From contig CALCBC010000087.1 of NCBI GenBank assembly GCA_937898525.1, forward strand, positions 1-29,360: a stretch of 29,360 nucleotides of DNA, read 5' to 3'. This document shows positions 16,975-24,921 of this stretch, in pieces (positions within the stretch are counted from its first letter, which is position 1; each line of letters starts with the position of its first letter). The DNA comes from an uncultured Sphingomonadales bacterium (GTDB lineage Bacteria > Pseudomonadota > Alphaproteobacteria > Sphingomonadales > Sphingomonadaceae). Made by a program: the position numbers and the translations under genes. The notes under the pieces are model-generated. The model saw only the letters and a program-made list of their open reading frames with translations, did not search any database and was not told the origin of the DNA.

Positions 16975-18678
16975 ATGACCGAAATGGCGAGAGACCAGTT
17001 TCAGACCTTCGATCCGGCCGAAGAGCCCGGAGCGGTCGCAGTGGCTCGTCCGGCGCCCAAGGCTTCGCCCGTAGACAACGCCTCGGAACCGATCGGTGTG
17101 GTGCTGGAGATCGCCGGTTCCGGCTCGCAGATCGCGCTCGACCCGCAGCGGCTCAACGACTGCATGAAGGACGACGATCCGTCGATCGCGCTCGCCGGCC
17201 AGGTCGGCAGCCAGGTCAAGATCAGGACGCCCGGCGGCTGGCTGCTCGGCAGCGTTCGCAACCAGCGGCAGGACCGCCGCGCCGGCGGCGGGATTCTCGC
17301 CAACATCGACTTCATGGGCGAGGGCAAGGAAGAGAAGCTGACCGGCAAGATCCACGGCTTCCGCCGCGGCGTCACGCGGTACCCGATCCCGGGCGCGCTG
17401 GTCTATCCGGCGACGACCGAGGATCTGCGGCAGATCTACGCTTCCGACGGGCGCAGCGCGATCCAGATCGGCACGGTCTATCCGACCAGCGACATCCGCG
17501 CCGGCCTCTACGTCGACGCGATGCTCGGCAAGCACTTCGCGCTGCTGGGTTCGACCGGTACCGGCAAGTCGACCAGCGCGGCGCTGATCCTGCACCGCAT
17601 CTGCGAGGCCGCGCCGAACGGGCACATCGTCATGATCGACCCGCACGGGGAGTATTCGGCGGCGTTCAAGAACACCGGGACGATCTTCGACGTCGGCAAC
17701 CTGCAGATGCCGTACTGGCTGATGAACTTCGAGGAACACTGCGAGGTGTTCCTGACCACCACCGGCAACGAGGCGCAGGAGGACGCCGATATCCTCGCGA
17801 AGTGCCTGCTCAAGGCGCGCAGCAAGAGCCGGCTGGCCGAGACACTCGGCAAGATCACCGTCGACTCGCCGATCCCCTACCTGCTCAGCGACCTCACCAA
17901 CCTTATCCAGGACGAGGCCGGCAAGCTCGACAAGGCAACCTCGAGCGCGCCGTACATGCGGCTCAAGACCAAGATCGACGAGATCAGGAACGACCCGCGC
18001 TACCAGTTCATGTTCTCGGGCATGCTGGTCGGCGACACGATGGCCGACTTCATCGGCCGGATCTTCCGCATGCCGAGCGCTGGCAAGCCGATTTCGATCA
18101 TCGACGTCTCGGGTGTGCCGTCGGACATCACCTCCACGGTGGTCGCCGTCCTCAGCCGGATGGTGTTCGACTTCGCGATCTGGGCGCGCGAGGAAGAGAC
18201 GCGGCCGGTGCTGCTGGTATGCGAAGAGGCGCACCGCTACGTGCCCAACGAGAAGAATGCCGACGGCTCGTCGGTCGGCCGCATCCTCAGCCGCATCGCC
18301 AAGGAAGGCCGCAAGTACGGCATCAGCCTCGGCCTGATCACGCAGCGCCCGTCGGACCTTGCCGAAGGCGTGCTGTCGCAGTGCGGCACGATCATCTCGA
18401 TGCGCCTCAACAACGACCGCGACCAGGCGTTCGTGAAGGCGGCGATGCCCGAAGGCGCGCGCGGTTTCCTCGACTCGATCCCGGCGCTCAGGAACCGTGA
18501 GTGCATCATCTGCGGCGAAGGCGTGGCGATCCCGATCCGCGTCTCGTTCGACACGCTCGAGGAAGCCAAGCGGCCGGCTTCGGAAGACCCGAGCTTCGTC
18601 GCGCTGTGGAATGCCACCGGCGGCGAGGAAGAGCGCGTCCACCGCACCGTCCAGCGCTGGCGCGCGCAGGGCAAGTAA
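16975..18678 (+). CDS. HerA/DUF87-type ATP-binding protein
   Basis: A 567-residue P-loop ATPase of the HerA/FtsK superfamily. An N-terminal beta-barrel-like HerA_N (HAS-barrel) region lies at about 40-130. Walker A is GSTGTGKST (192-200). DPHGEYSAAF follows in the style of HerA proteins. Walker B is VLLVCEEAHRYVP with catalytic Glu pairs. Then comes the conserved segment EGRKYGISLGLITQRPSDL and the arginine-bearing region near RLNNDRDQAF. Archaeal HerA pairs with NurA nuclease in end resection; no NurA-like gene is adjacent, so the bacterial role is unknown (DNA translocation is inferred). The start ATG 16975 is chosen over TTG 16954 and ATG 16984; the ribosome-binding site is weak. Confidence 0.87.
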   Translation: MTEMARDQFQTFDPAEEPGAVAVARPAPKASPVDNASEPIGVVLEIAGSGSQIALDPQRLNDCMKDDDPSIALAGQVGSQVKIRTPGGWLLGSVRNQRQDRRAGGGILANIDFMGEGKEEKLTGKIHGFRRGVTRYPIPGALVYPATTEDLRQIYASDGRSAIQIGTVYPTSDIRAGLYVDAMLGKHFALLGSTGTGKSTSAALILHRICEAAPNGHIVMIDPHGEYSAAFKNTGTIFDVGNLQMPYWLMNFEEHCEVFLTTTGNEAQEDADILAKCLLKARSKSRLAETLGKITVDSPIPYLLSDLTNLIQDEAGKLDKATSSAPYMRLKTKIDEIRNDPRYQFMFSGMLVGDTMADFIGRIFRMPSAGKPISIIDVSGVPSDITSTVVAVLSRMVFDFAIWAREEETRPVLLVCEEAHRYVPNEKNADGSSVGRILSRIAKEGRKYGISLGLITQRPSDLAEGVLSQCGTIISMRLNNDRDQAFVKAAMPEGARGFLDSIPALRNRECIICGEGVAIPIRVSFDTLEEAKRPASEDPSFVALWNATGGEEERVHRTVQRWRAQGK

Positions 18679-18689
18679 GTCTTTGAAAA

Positions 18690-18720
18690 TCCTCCCCGTG
18701 ACCGCTGCGCGTCGCAGGGG
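18690..18720. terminator. Short hairpin between convergent genes (putative terminator)
   Basis: CTCCCC (18690-18695) pairs with GGGGAG (18715-18720) around a 19-base loop, in the 47 bases separating the stops of the HerA-like gene and the MATE gene. The position fits a bidirectional terminator, but there is no T-run. Its G/C-run style resembles a degraded piece of the palindromic repeats found near valS, though the similarity is too short to be sure. Confidence 0.35.
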
Positions 18721-18725
18721 AGACC

Positions 18726-20174
18726 TTATAGGTCCGGCACCATCCGTCCCGCCGGTTCGCCGTCGGCCTGAATCTGCTCCTGCGCTTCCTCCGGGCTCTC
18801 GGCGAGCGCGTGTCTGCGCCAGGCCGTGTAGCGGTAGATCCACCAGCCGAGCACGAGGCCGGCGATCGCGCCGACGGTGAACGAGATCCAGATCGCGTCG
18901 GCGCCGAGCCAGTCGTAGGTCAGCCAGTAGAAACCGAGGCGCACCGGGTAGAGCGCGATGACCATGATCACCAGCGGGGCCCAGACCGCGCCGCCAGCGC
19001 GCATCGTCGACGAATAGACCATCGCCACGCCGAACAGGATGAAGCTCCACACCGCGAGCCACTGGATGTGCCGGGCGAGCGGGACCGCGGCGCTGTCGGG
19101 GCCGAGGAACAGCACCAGCAGCGGGCGGTCGAAGGCGATCAGCAGCACGGTCAGGAGCCCGGTCATCGCGAAGTTGATCAGGACGCCGGCGTTGGTGATG
19201 TGGTCGAGCCGGTCCCACTTCTTCGCGCCGATGAACTGCGCGGCCATCGCGCTGACCGCGCCGCCGACCGCCATCGCCGGCATCTGCAGGTAAGTGAACA
19301 GCTGCATCGCCGCAGCATAGGCGGCGGTCATCAGCAGCCCCTCGCGGTTGACCAGGCCGACCATGATGATGCCCGCGGCGCTCATCACCAGCATCTGCGC
19401 GCCCATGGGAATGCCCTTGGTGATGATGAAGGCCAGCTCCGGCCCGCGCGGCCGCAGGTAGCGGAGCTCCGGCCCGCGCAGGCGCAGCGGCAGGTCCTTG
19501 GCGTAGACGTAGACCAGCATCGCGACGAACGAGACGAGGCTGGCGATGATCGTCGAGATCGCCGAGCCTGCGATGCCGAGCTCGGGAAACGGGCCGAACC
19601 CGGTGATCAGGATCGGGTTGAGCACGATGTCGATCACGACCGTGACGAGCATGAAGATCAGCGGAGTGCGCGCATCGCCGGTGCCGCGCAGCCCCATCGT
19701 CAGGATCACCGAAACCATCATGAACGGCATCGAGACGAACATCAGCCGGATGTAGGTCAGCGCGAGCCCGTAGGCGTTGCCCGGGGTCTCGAGCAGGGTC
19801 AGCAGCGCCGGGGCGCCGATCCAGCCGAGCGCGGCGATCGCCACCATCAGCGCCGAGGAGAAACCGGTCGCGGTGCCGAGCGTCCGCCGCGCCCCGGCGA
19901 TGTCGCGTGCGCCGAAGCGCTGGCCGACCTGTACCGTCGCCGCCATGCCGAAACCGAACGCGGCGCCGGCGACGAGGAACATGATGATGTTGGCGTTGGC
20001 CGTCGCCGCCAGCGCGTCCTCGCCGATCAGCCGGCCGACCCAGATCGAGTTGATGGTGCCCGACAGCGACTGGAGGATGTTGCTGAGCAGCATCGGGATG
20101 CTGAACAGCATCAGCGTGCGGAACACGGGCCCCTCGGTGAGGTCGCCCCGCATCACAGGTGGCTTCGAGCTCAT
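18726..20174 (-). CDS. MATE family multidrug/toxin efflux transporter
   Basis: A 482-residue inner-membrane protein with about twelve hydrophobic segments arranged as two similar halves, typical of MATE (NorM/DinF-type) exporters that use Na+ or H+ gradients. Conserved features are the N-terminal PMLLSNILQSLSGTINSIWVG and MAATVQVGQRFGARD, and in the second half SAMAAQFIGAKKWDR. ATG 20174 overlaps the queE stop as TGATG, indicating translational coupling; a longer in-frame start would lie inside queE. The substrate is unknown. Coupling of a MATE exporter to queuosine synthesis has no obvious metabolic logic and may simply reflect a compact genome. Confidence 0.92.
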   Translation of the reverse strand: MSSKPPVMRGDLTEGPVFRTLMLFSIPMLLSNILQSLSGTINSIWVGRLIGEDALAATANANIIMFLVAGAAFGFGMAATVQVGQRFGARDIAGARRTLGTATGFSSALMVAIAALGWIGAPALLTLLETPGNAYGLALTYIRLMFVSMPFMMVSVILTMGLRGTGDARTPLIFMLVTVVIDIVLNPILITGFGPFPELGIAGSAISTIIASLVSFVAMLVYVYAKDLPLRLRGPELRYLRPRGPELAFIITKGIPMGAQMLVMSAAGIIMVGLVNREGLLMTAAYAAAMQLFTYLQMPAMAVGGAVSAMAAQFIGAKKWDRLDHITNAGVLINFAMTGLLTVLLIAFDRPLLVLFLGPDSAAVPLARHIQWLAVWSFILFGVAMVYSSTMRAGGAVWAPLVIMVIALYPVRLGFYWLTYDWLGADAIWISFTVGAIAGLVLGWWIYRYTAWRRHALAESPEEAQEQIQADGEPAGRMVPDL

Positions 20175-20908
20175 CAGGTCCCCCGCGTGTCCCCGTAGAG
20201 CTCGATGTGCAACCGTTTGGACAAAGTCAAACTGTTGGAAAGGCAAAGCTGTGCAAGCCAGCGCTCGCGCGCTGCGAGGGTCGCCGTGTCGGTGCCTTCG
20301 GCCATCAGCCAGATGCGTTCGCGCGGGATCGCGTGACGCTCGGCGAGGGCCAGGACTTCCTCAACGTCGGCAGGCTCGGCGACGACGAACTTGAGGAACG
20401 CCCGCGGCTCCTGCGCCCAGTGCGCAAGGCGCTCGGGGATGAGCGCAAGTTCGGCCGGGTTGCCCGAGTGGGCGAGCTTGGGGCTGACGTTGTACTGCTC
20501 GACCAGCGCGTCGAGCGCGGGCGGCGGCGCGACGGTGCCGTTGGTTTCGATCTCGACCGCGATGCCGGGAAGCAGCGCCAGCATCCGCGCCAGCGCCGGT
20601 GCCTGCAGCAGCGGCTCGCCGCCGGTGACGACGAGACGCGGCTGGCCGAGAGCGGCGATGCGCGCGGCCACGTCTTCCTCGGCCAGCGCGGCCTGGTTGG
20701 CATTGCGCTCGTAGGCGACGCCGGCGCGGTGCGGGCGGTTGTCGCCTTCGAAACGCCAGGTGTAGGCGGTGTCGCACCACACGCAGGCGAGATTGCAGCG
20801 CGACAGCCGCACGAACGCGCACGGCTTGCCCGCCGAGGGACCTTCGCCCTGCAGGGAGGCGAAGATTTCCGGCTCGCCCGGCGACGTGGTGGCGAGGACC
20901 AAGGTCAC
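20174..20908 (-). CDS. queE: 7-carboxy-7-deazaguanine synthase QueE
   Basis: A 244-residue radical SAM enzyme that converts 6-carboxytetrahydropterin to 7-carboxy-7-deazaguanine in the queuosine pathway. The N-terminal IFASLQGEGPSAGKP is the substrate-binding signature. The 4Fe-4S cluster motif is C38-x3-C42-x2-C45 (RCNLACVWCDTAYTW). GGEPLLQ binds SAM, and ETNGT and VSPK follow in family order. GTG 20908 is preferred because aaagga precedes it; longer in-frame starts lack support. No other queuosine genes are in the window. A perfect 12-bp inverted repeat lies in the upstream leader and could influence expression. Confidence 0.93.
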   Translation of the reverse strand: MTLVLATTSPGEPEIFASLQGEGPSAGKPCAFVRLSRCNLACVWCDTAYTWRFEGDNRPHRAGVAYERNANQAALAEEDVAARIAALGQPRLVVTGGEPLLQAPALARMLALLPGIAVEIETNGTVAPPPALDALVEQYNVSPKLAHSGNPAELALIPERLAHWAQEPRAFLKFVVAEPADVEEVLALAERHAIPRERIWLMAEGTDTATLAARERWLAQLCLSNSLTLSKRLHIELYGDTRGT

Positions 20909-20940
20909 CCCGCGTCCTTTCGATGGGCCCACAAGGCACA

Positions 20941-21010
20941 CCCTGTGCCCTTCGGGAATCCGCTGCAAGTTACGGAATCAATAGAGATACTACGCGAAAA
21001 GGGCACAGGG
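20941..21010. repeat. Perfect 12-bp inverted repeat upstream of queE
   Basis: CCCTGTGCCCTT at 20941-20952 and AAGGGCACAGGG at 20999-21010 are exact reverse complements separated by 46 bases. They lie 32-102 bases upstream of the queE start and could form a stem in the leader RNA or a paired protein-binding site. This belongs to the 456-base non-coding stretch 20909-21364. The remainder holds palindromic repeat A (21164-21335), and I see nothing else recognisable between 21011 and 21163. Confidence 0.75.
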
Positions 21011-21163
21011 CGCGCCTGTCGCGCAACAGGGGCATTCGAACCTTCAAGCGGTGCAGTCGGACGACTCGGGATCGGCGGCAGGACAGGCGTCATCCTGCAG
21101 TCTAAGCCACAAACCAGGGCCTGTAGGAAAGGCGTTTTTGCTCGCCGTGGGGATGTTGTGCGC

Positions 21164-21335
21164 CACCCCCCTCCAATTCCGACCAGGCCCCTCGGGGCCA
21201 AGTCTCCGTATCCCGCTCCCATCGAGGGGGAAGGGGCCAGAAGGTAACGACGCTCCAAGTCTCCCTTTCCCCCTCGATGGGGGCAGGAGGGCGGAGCCTG
21301 CTCGCGAAGCGAGTCAGCGAAGCCTGGTTGGGGTG
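21164..21335. repeat. Palindromic repeat family 2, copy A
   Basis: The ends are imperfect inverted repeats: cacccccctccaa at 21164 and rightward ttggggtg ending at 21335. Inside are a GGCCCC/GGGGCC hairpin (21186-21199), the 17-base core at 21194-21210 (ggggccaagtctccgta), an inverted pair around cccatcgaggggg (about 21214-21236) and ccccctcgatggg (about 21263-21283), and an extra ctcgc-gaa-gcgag hairpin (21301-21313). It starts 29 bases beyond the valS stop. Copies B and C share the core exactly and have the same orientation. It may also act as a transcription terminator for valS. Confidence 0.8.
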
Positions 21336-21364
21336 ACAGCGCGGCGCCTCCGCTGTCGCCCGGC

Positions 21365-24247
21365 TCAGCCAAGCCGCGCCAGTGCCGCTTCGAGCCGCTC
21401 GGCCTCCGCGGCATGGTGGGCGTGGTCGGAGCGAGCCTTTTCGACGGCCTCGGGCTTCGCACGCTCGACGAAATTCGGATTGGCGAGGCGCCCTTCGAGG
21501 GCTTTCGCTTCCTTGCGTGCTGCCTCGAGCGCCTTGGTGAGGCGGGCCCTTTCCGCCTCGAGGTCGATCACGCCTTCGAGGGGGACGACGATCAGGTCGT
21601 CGCCGGCGGTGACCTGCATCGCCGCTCCGGCGGGGGCCGGCTCGAAGCGGATCGATGGCAGGCGGGCGAGGCGTTCGATCGCGGGCGCGTTGCGTTCGAT
21701 CGCGGTTCGCGCGGTGGCCGAAGGCTCGGCGAGGAACGCCTCGAGCCTGGCACCCGGGGCGATCCCGAGCTCGTTCTTGGCGGCGCGGATCGCGCTGGTC
21801 AGCGCGACCAGCCAGTCGACTTCGGCCTTGGCCGCTGGGTCGACCGCGGCCCGCAGCTCGGGCCACTTCGCGAGGATCAGCTCGTAGGGCCGCTCCCCCT
21901 GTGCGTGCCACAGCTCCTCGGTGACGAACGGCATGAACGGGTGCAGCATGACGAGGATCTGGTCGAGGACCCAGCCGGCGACTGCGCGGGTTTCGGCTGC
22001 TTCGTCCCCCTCCCGCTTGCGGGAGGGGTCAGGGGTGGGCGTGTCGGATGTTGCGCTTGCCTCGACGGGCCCACCCCCGGCCCCTCCCGCAAGCGGGAGG
22101 GGAGACGAGAGCATCGGCTTGATCAGCTCGAGGTACCAGTCGCAGAACGTGCCCCAGGTGAACTGGTAGATCGCGTTGGCGGCGGCGTCGAAGCGCAGGT
22201 CGGCCATCGCCCTGTCGAGCTCGGCGAGGGTCTCGACCACTTCGCCGACGATCCACTTGTTGACCGCGAGGGTCGCCGGCGGGGCGGCCAGGGTCTGCGA
22301 GGCGCCGATGCCGTTGGCCTGGCAGAAACGCGTGGCATTCCAGAGCTTTGTCGCGAAGTTGCGGTAGCCCTCGACGCGCGACTCATCCATCTTCACGTCG
22401 CGGCCCTGACTTTCCATCGCCGCCATGAAGAAGCGCAGCGCGTCGGCACCGTACTTGTCGATCAGCCCGAGCGGATCGACCACGTTGCCCTTCGACTTGG
22501 ACATCTTCTGCCCGTCCGCGGCGCGCACGAGGCCGTGGAGGTAGAGCCGGCGCCAGGGGACGTCGCCCATGAAGTGCAGCCCCTGCATCATCATGCGGGC
22601 GTCCCAGAAGAACAGGATATCGGTGCCGGAGATGAGCAGGTCGTTGGGGTAGTGGCGGGCGAGGAGCGTCTCCCCCTCCCGCTTGCGGGAGGGGCTAGGG
22701 GTGGGCGAGTCCGCGGGGGAACCGTCGTGGCCGACTGGCCCACCCCCGGCCCCTCCCGCAAGCGGGAGGGGAGACTCGTCCGGCCAGCCGAGCGTGGCGA
22801 AGGGCCAGAGGGCGCTCGAGAACCAGGTGTCGAGAACGTCGGGGTCGCGCGTCAGCTTCCTGTTGCCGGCGAGCGCCTGCGCGGCTTCTTCGGTCTCGGC
22901 GACGTAGACCTGGCCGTCCTCGTCGTACCATGCCGGAATCCTATGCCCCCACCAGAGCTGGCGGCTGACGCACCACGGCTGGATGTTCTCCATCCAGTTG
23001 AAGAAGGTCTTCTCCATCGCCTTGGGGACGATCTCGATGCGGCCGTCGCGCACCGCCTGCATCGGCGCCTGCGCGAGCTTTTCGGCGTCGACGTACCACT
23101 GGTCGGTCAGCCACGGCTCGATGACCACGCCGCCGCGGTCGCCGAACGGGGTCGGGACGGTGCGCGGCTCGGCGTCGTGTTCGTTGCCGTCCTTGTCGAC
23201 GTGGGGGACGAGGAAGCCCTGTTCCTTCATCCGCTGCACGACGAGCTTGCGCGCGTCGAAGCGGTCGAGGCCGAGGAATTCCTCGGGGACCAGGCCGTCC
23301 TGGGTCTGCACGACGCGCGCCTCGGCGTCGAACATGTTGAGCATCTCGGCGGGCTTGATGCCCGCGCGCTTGCCGACCTCGAAGTCGTTGAAGTCGTGGC
23401 CCGGGGTGATCTTGACCGCGCCACTTCCGAGCTCGGGGTCGGCGTGCTCGTCGGCGATCACCTTGAAGCGGCGGTTGGTGATCGGCTGGAGGATGTCCTT
23501 GCCGATCACGCTCGCATAGCGCGGATCGTCCGGGTGCACCGCCACGGCCATGTCGGCGAGCATCGTCTCGGGGCGCGTGGTGGCGACGACGATGTGGTTG
23601 GCGCCGCTCGGCAGGGTGACGCCGTCGGCGAGCGGGTAGCGGAAGTGCCAGAAGCCGCTCTGGACGTCGCGGGTCTCGACCTCGAGGTCGGAGATTGCGG
23701 TCTTGAGCTTGGGATCCCAGTTGACCAGCCGCTTGTCGCGGTAGATCAGCCCCTCGTTGTAGAGGTCGACGAAGACCTTGACCACCGCACGGGTGAAATG
23801 CGGGTCCATCGTGAACTGCTCGCGGCTCCAGTCCATCGAGCAGCCGAGCCGGCGCAGCTGGCGGGTGATCTGCCCGCCGCTTTGGGCTTTCCACTCCCAG
23901 ACCTTGGCGACGAACTCCTCGCGGCTGTAGTTCGTGCGCTTGTCCTGTCTCTTTTCGAGCTCGCGCTCGACAACCATCTGCGTGGCGATGCCCGCGTGGT
24001 CGGTGCCGACCACCCACAGCGCGTCCTTGCCCTTGAGGCGCTCGTAGCGAACCACGACGTCCTGCAGCGTGTTGTCGAGCGCGTGGCCGATGTGCAGCGA
24101 GCCGGTGACGTTGGGCGGCGGGTTGACGATCGTGAACGGCTGCGCGTCGGGGCGCTCGGGGCGGAACAGGCCGCGGTTTTCCCAGTGGGCGTACCACTTG
24201 GCCTCGATGGCCGCGGGATCGAAAGTCTTGGGCAGTTCGGTCGACAT
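21365..24247 (-). CDS. valS: Valyl-tRNA synthetase with two in-frame palindromic-element insertions
   Basis: A 960-residue class I synthetase that charges tRNA-Val and edits mischarged threonine. The HIGH motif is PPPNVTGSLHIGH (HIGH 52-55), the CP1 editing domain is in the middle, KMSKS begins at about residue 581 (DGQKMSKSKGNVVDP), and it ends with a coiled-coil arm (DLEAERARLTKALEAARKEA...). The start MSTELPKTFDP matches the family. Two segments are foreign: residues about 493-525, between LGWPDE and LLARHYPNDLL, and about 716-747, between LELIKPML and DEAAETRAV. Both read SPLPLAGGAGGGPV...PSRKREG and come from palindromic DNA of 99 and 96 bp. The frame is intact, so the enzyme is probably functional with two surface loops added. 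Confidence 0.96.
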   Translation of the reverse strand: MSTELPKTFDPAAIEAKWYAHWENRGLFRPERPDAQPFTIVNPPPNVTGSLHIGHALDNTLQDVVVRYERLKGKDALWVVGTDHAGIATQMVVERELEKRQDKRTNYSREEFVAKVWEWKAQSGGQITRQLRRLGCSMDWSREQFTMDPHFTRAVVKVFVDLYNEGLIYRDKRLVNWDPKLKTAISDLEVETRDVQSGFWHFRYPLADGVTLPSGANHIVVATTRPETMLADMAVAVHPDDPRYASVIGKDILQPITNRRFKVIADEHADPELGSGAVKITPGHDFNDFEVGKRAGIKPAEMLNMFDAEARVVQTQDGLVPEEFLGLDRFDARKLVVQRMKEQGFLVPHVDKDGNEHDAEPRTVPTPFGDRGGVVIEPWLTDQWYVDAEKLAQAPMQAVRDGRIEIVPKAMEKTFFNWMENIQPWCVSRQLWWGHRIPAWYDEDGQVYVAETEEAAQALAGNRKLTRDPDVLDTWFSSALWPFATLGWPDESPLPLAGGAGGGPVGHDGSPADSPTPSPSRKREGETLLARHYPNDLLISGTDILFFWDARMMMQGLHFMGDVPWRRLYLHGLVRAADGQKMSKSKGNVVDPLGLIDKYGADALRFFMAAMESQGRDVKMDESRVEGYRNFATKLWNATRFCQANGIGASQTLAAPPATLAVNKWIVGEVVETLAELDRAMADLRFDAAANAIYQFTWGTFCDWYLELIKPMLSSPLPLAGGAGGGPVEASATSDTPTPDPSRKREGDEAAETRAVAGWVLDQILVMLHPFMPFVTEELWHAQGERPYELILAKWPELRAAVDPAAKAEVDWLVALTSAIRAAKNELGIAPGARLEAFLAEPSATARTAIERNAPAIERLARLPSIRFEPAPAGAAMQVTAGDDLIVVPLEGVIDLEAERARLTKALEAARKEAKALEGRLANPNFVERAKPEAVEKARSDHAHHAAEAERLEAALARLG
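22007..22102. repeat. Palindromic repeat family 1, copy 1 (inside valS anticodon-binding region)
   Basis: The left arm 22007-22040 and right arm 22069-22102 are near-perfect reverse complements of 34 bases. Each contains its own hairpin (ccctcccgc with gcgggaggg; loops of two bases). A 28-base unrelated centre separates them. Total length is 96 bases, a multiple of three. On the valS strand it is translated as SPLPLAGGAGGGPV, a variable centre, then PTPDPSRKREG. Confidence 0.92.
22673..22771. repeat. Palindromic repeat family 1, copy 2 (inside valS, before KMSKS)
   Basis: This has the same arms as the copy at 22007: left arm 22673-22706, right arm 22738-22771, with two mismatches over 34 bases, around a different 31-base centre. 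Total length is 99 bases, again a multiple of three. It is translated on the valS strand as SPLPLAGGAGGGPV, centre GHDGSPADS, then PTPSPSRKREG. The arms are conserved between the two copies while the centres differ, as expected of a dispersed element rather than a local duplication of valS. Confidence 0.92.
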
Positions 24248-24334
24248 GTCGCGGCGGCCTTTGCCAGTGTCGCTGGCGCAGGGCAACGGCGGGGTTCGGG
24301 GACGGAGTTCTTTCCCATTTGGCGTTTCGCGGGT

Positions 24335-24462
24335 CGCCCCCATCCAACTCCGACCAGGCCCCTTCGGGGCCAAGTCTCCGTAACCTCCCCCTTCGAGGGG
24401 GAAGGGGGTGTGCGCAGCGTCGGTCCTGAGACCCCTCCCCCGCAGGGAAGTTGGGCGGGGCG
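24335..24462. repeat. Palindromic repeat family 2, copy B
   Basis: The ends are imperfect inverted repeats (cgcccccatccaactcc at 24335; ttgggcggggcg ending at 24462). It has a perfect hairpin GGCCCC-TTC-GGGGCC (24357-24371), the 17-base core (24366-24382) identical to copies A and C, and a CCCCC/GGGGG hairpin (24387-24401). The right half is more diverged than in copy C. It lies between valS (start 24247) and the DUF559 gene, whose ATG at 24463 follows its last base. Confidence 0.8.
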
Positions 24463-24921
24463 ATGGCGCGGCGTCTGCGGACTCGGTCCGCCGCGAAAGG
24501 TTCGAAACGGATCTGGAACCGCTTGGTTGGAAGGCGCGCCCGCAATTACGCCGCTCGGGTGAAGAAGCACCCGCCACCAGGAGCGATCGCGCGGGCTCGG
24601 CGCTTGCGTCGGGAGATGACCGATGCCGAGCGCGCGATGTGGCGATTGCTGCGCGAGGCGGCTCCGGCCGCCCGCTGGCGCAGGCAGGTGCCAATCCGGC
24701 ATTTCATCGTCGATTTCGCGAGCCATCGGGCAAGGCTCGTGGTGGAAGTGGATGGGGGCCAGCATTCCGAAGCCGTGGCGGCGGACGCGGCACGCACCGT
24801 GGTCATCGAGGGGGAAGGTTATCGGGTGTTGCGGTTCTGGAATAACGAAGTGCTCGACAACCCGGACGGGTGTGCACGGGTGCTGCTGGAGGCGCTCTCA
24901 CCCCCATCCAACTCCGACTAA
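24463..24921 (+). CDS. DUF559 (Vsr-like endonuclease fold) protein ending inside a palindromic repeat
   Basis: A 152-residue protein. The DUF559 domain runs from about residue 42 (AIARARRLRREMTDAERAMW) to 145. Its nuclease-like core has Asp84 in HFIVDFA, then Glu95-x-Asp97 in LVVEVDGGQH with His101, and the RVLRFWNNEVL motif (122-131). This resembles very-short-patch repair endonucleases of the PD-(D/E)XK type; catalytic activity is inferred. The N-terminal 40 residues are Arg/Lys-rich. ATG 24463 immediately follows repeat copy B; ATG 24616 is an alternative but would clip the domain. The final residues (SPPSNSD) and the stop are encoded by repeat copy C. No methyltransferase gene is adjacent. 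Confidence 0.85.
   Translation: MARRLRTRSAAKGSKRIWNRLVGRRARNYAARVKKHPPPGAIARARRLRREMTDAERAMWRLLREAAPAARWRRQVPIRHFIVDFASHRARLVVEVDGGQHSEAVAADAARTVVIEGEGYRVLRFWNNEVLDNPDGCARVLLEALSPPSNSD

Noticed and set aside
21117..21140. A terminator-like GCCT/AGGC stem followed by TTTTT on the plus strand.
   Set aside because: The stem is only four base pairs and no plus-strand gene lies upstream.
20909..21163. A preQ1 riboswitch upstream of queE.
   Set aside because: No recognisable preQ1 aptamer features were found. Only the simple inverted repeat is supported.
21413..24562. A very long open frame on the plus strand opposite valS (over 1000 codons).
   Set aside because: It is the antisense shadow of valS. 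High GC content leaves such frames open; it has no recognisable domain, while valS has all its motifs. Similar long shadows opposite clpX (2457-4040), tig (8731-10833) and the HerA-like gene (16822-19218) were rejected for the same reason.
24463..24921. A restriction-modification or Vsr repair locus.
   Set aside because: The DUF559 fold is Vsr-like, but no DNA methyltransferase or other restriction gene is adjacent.
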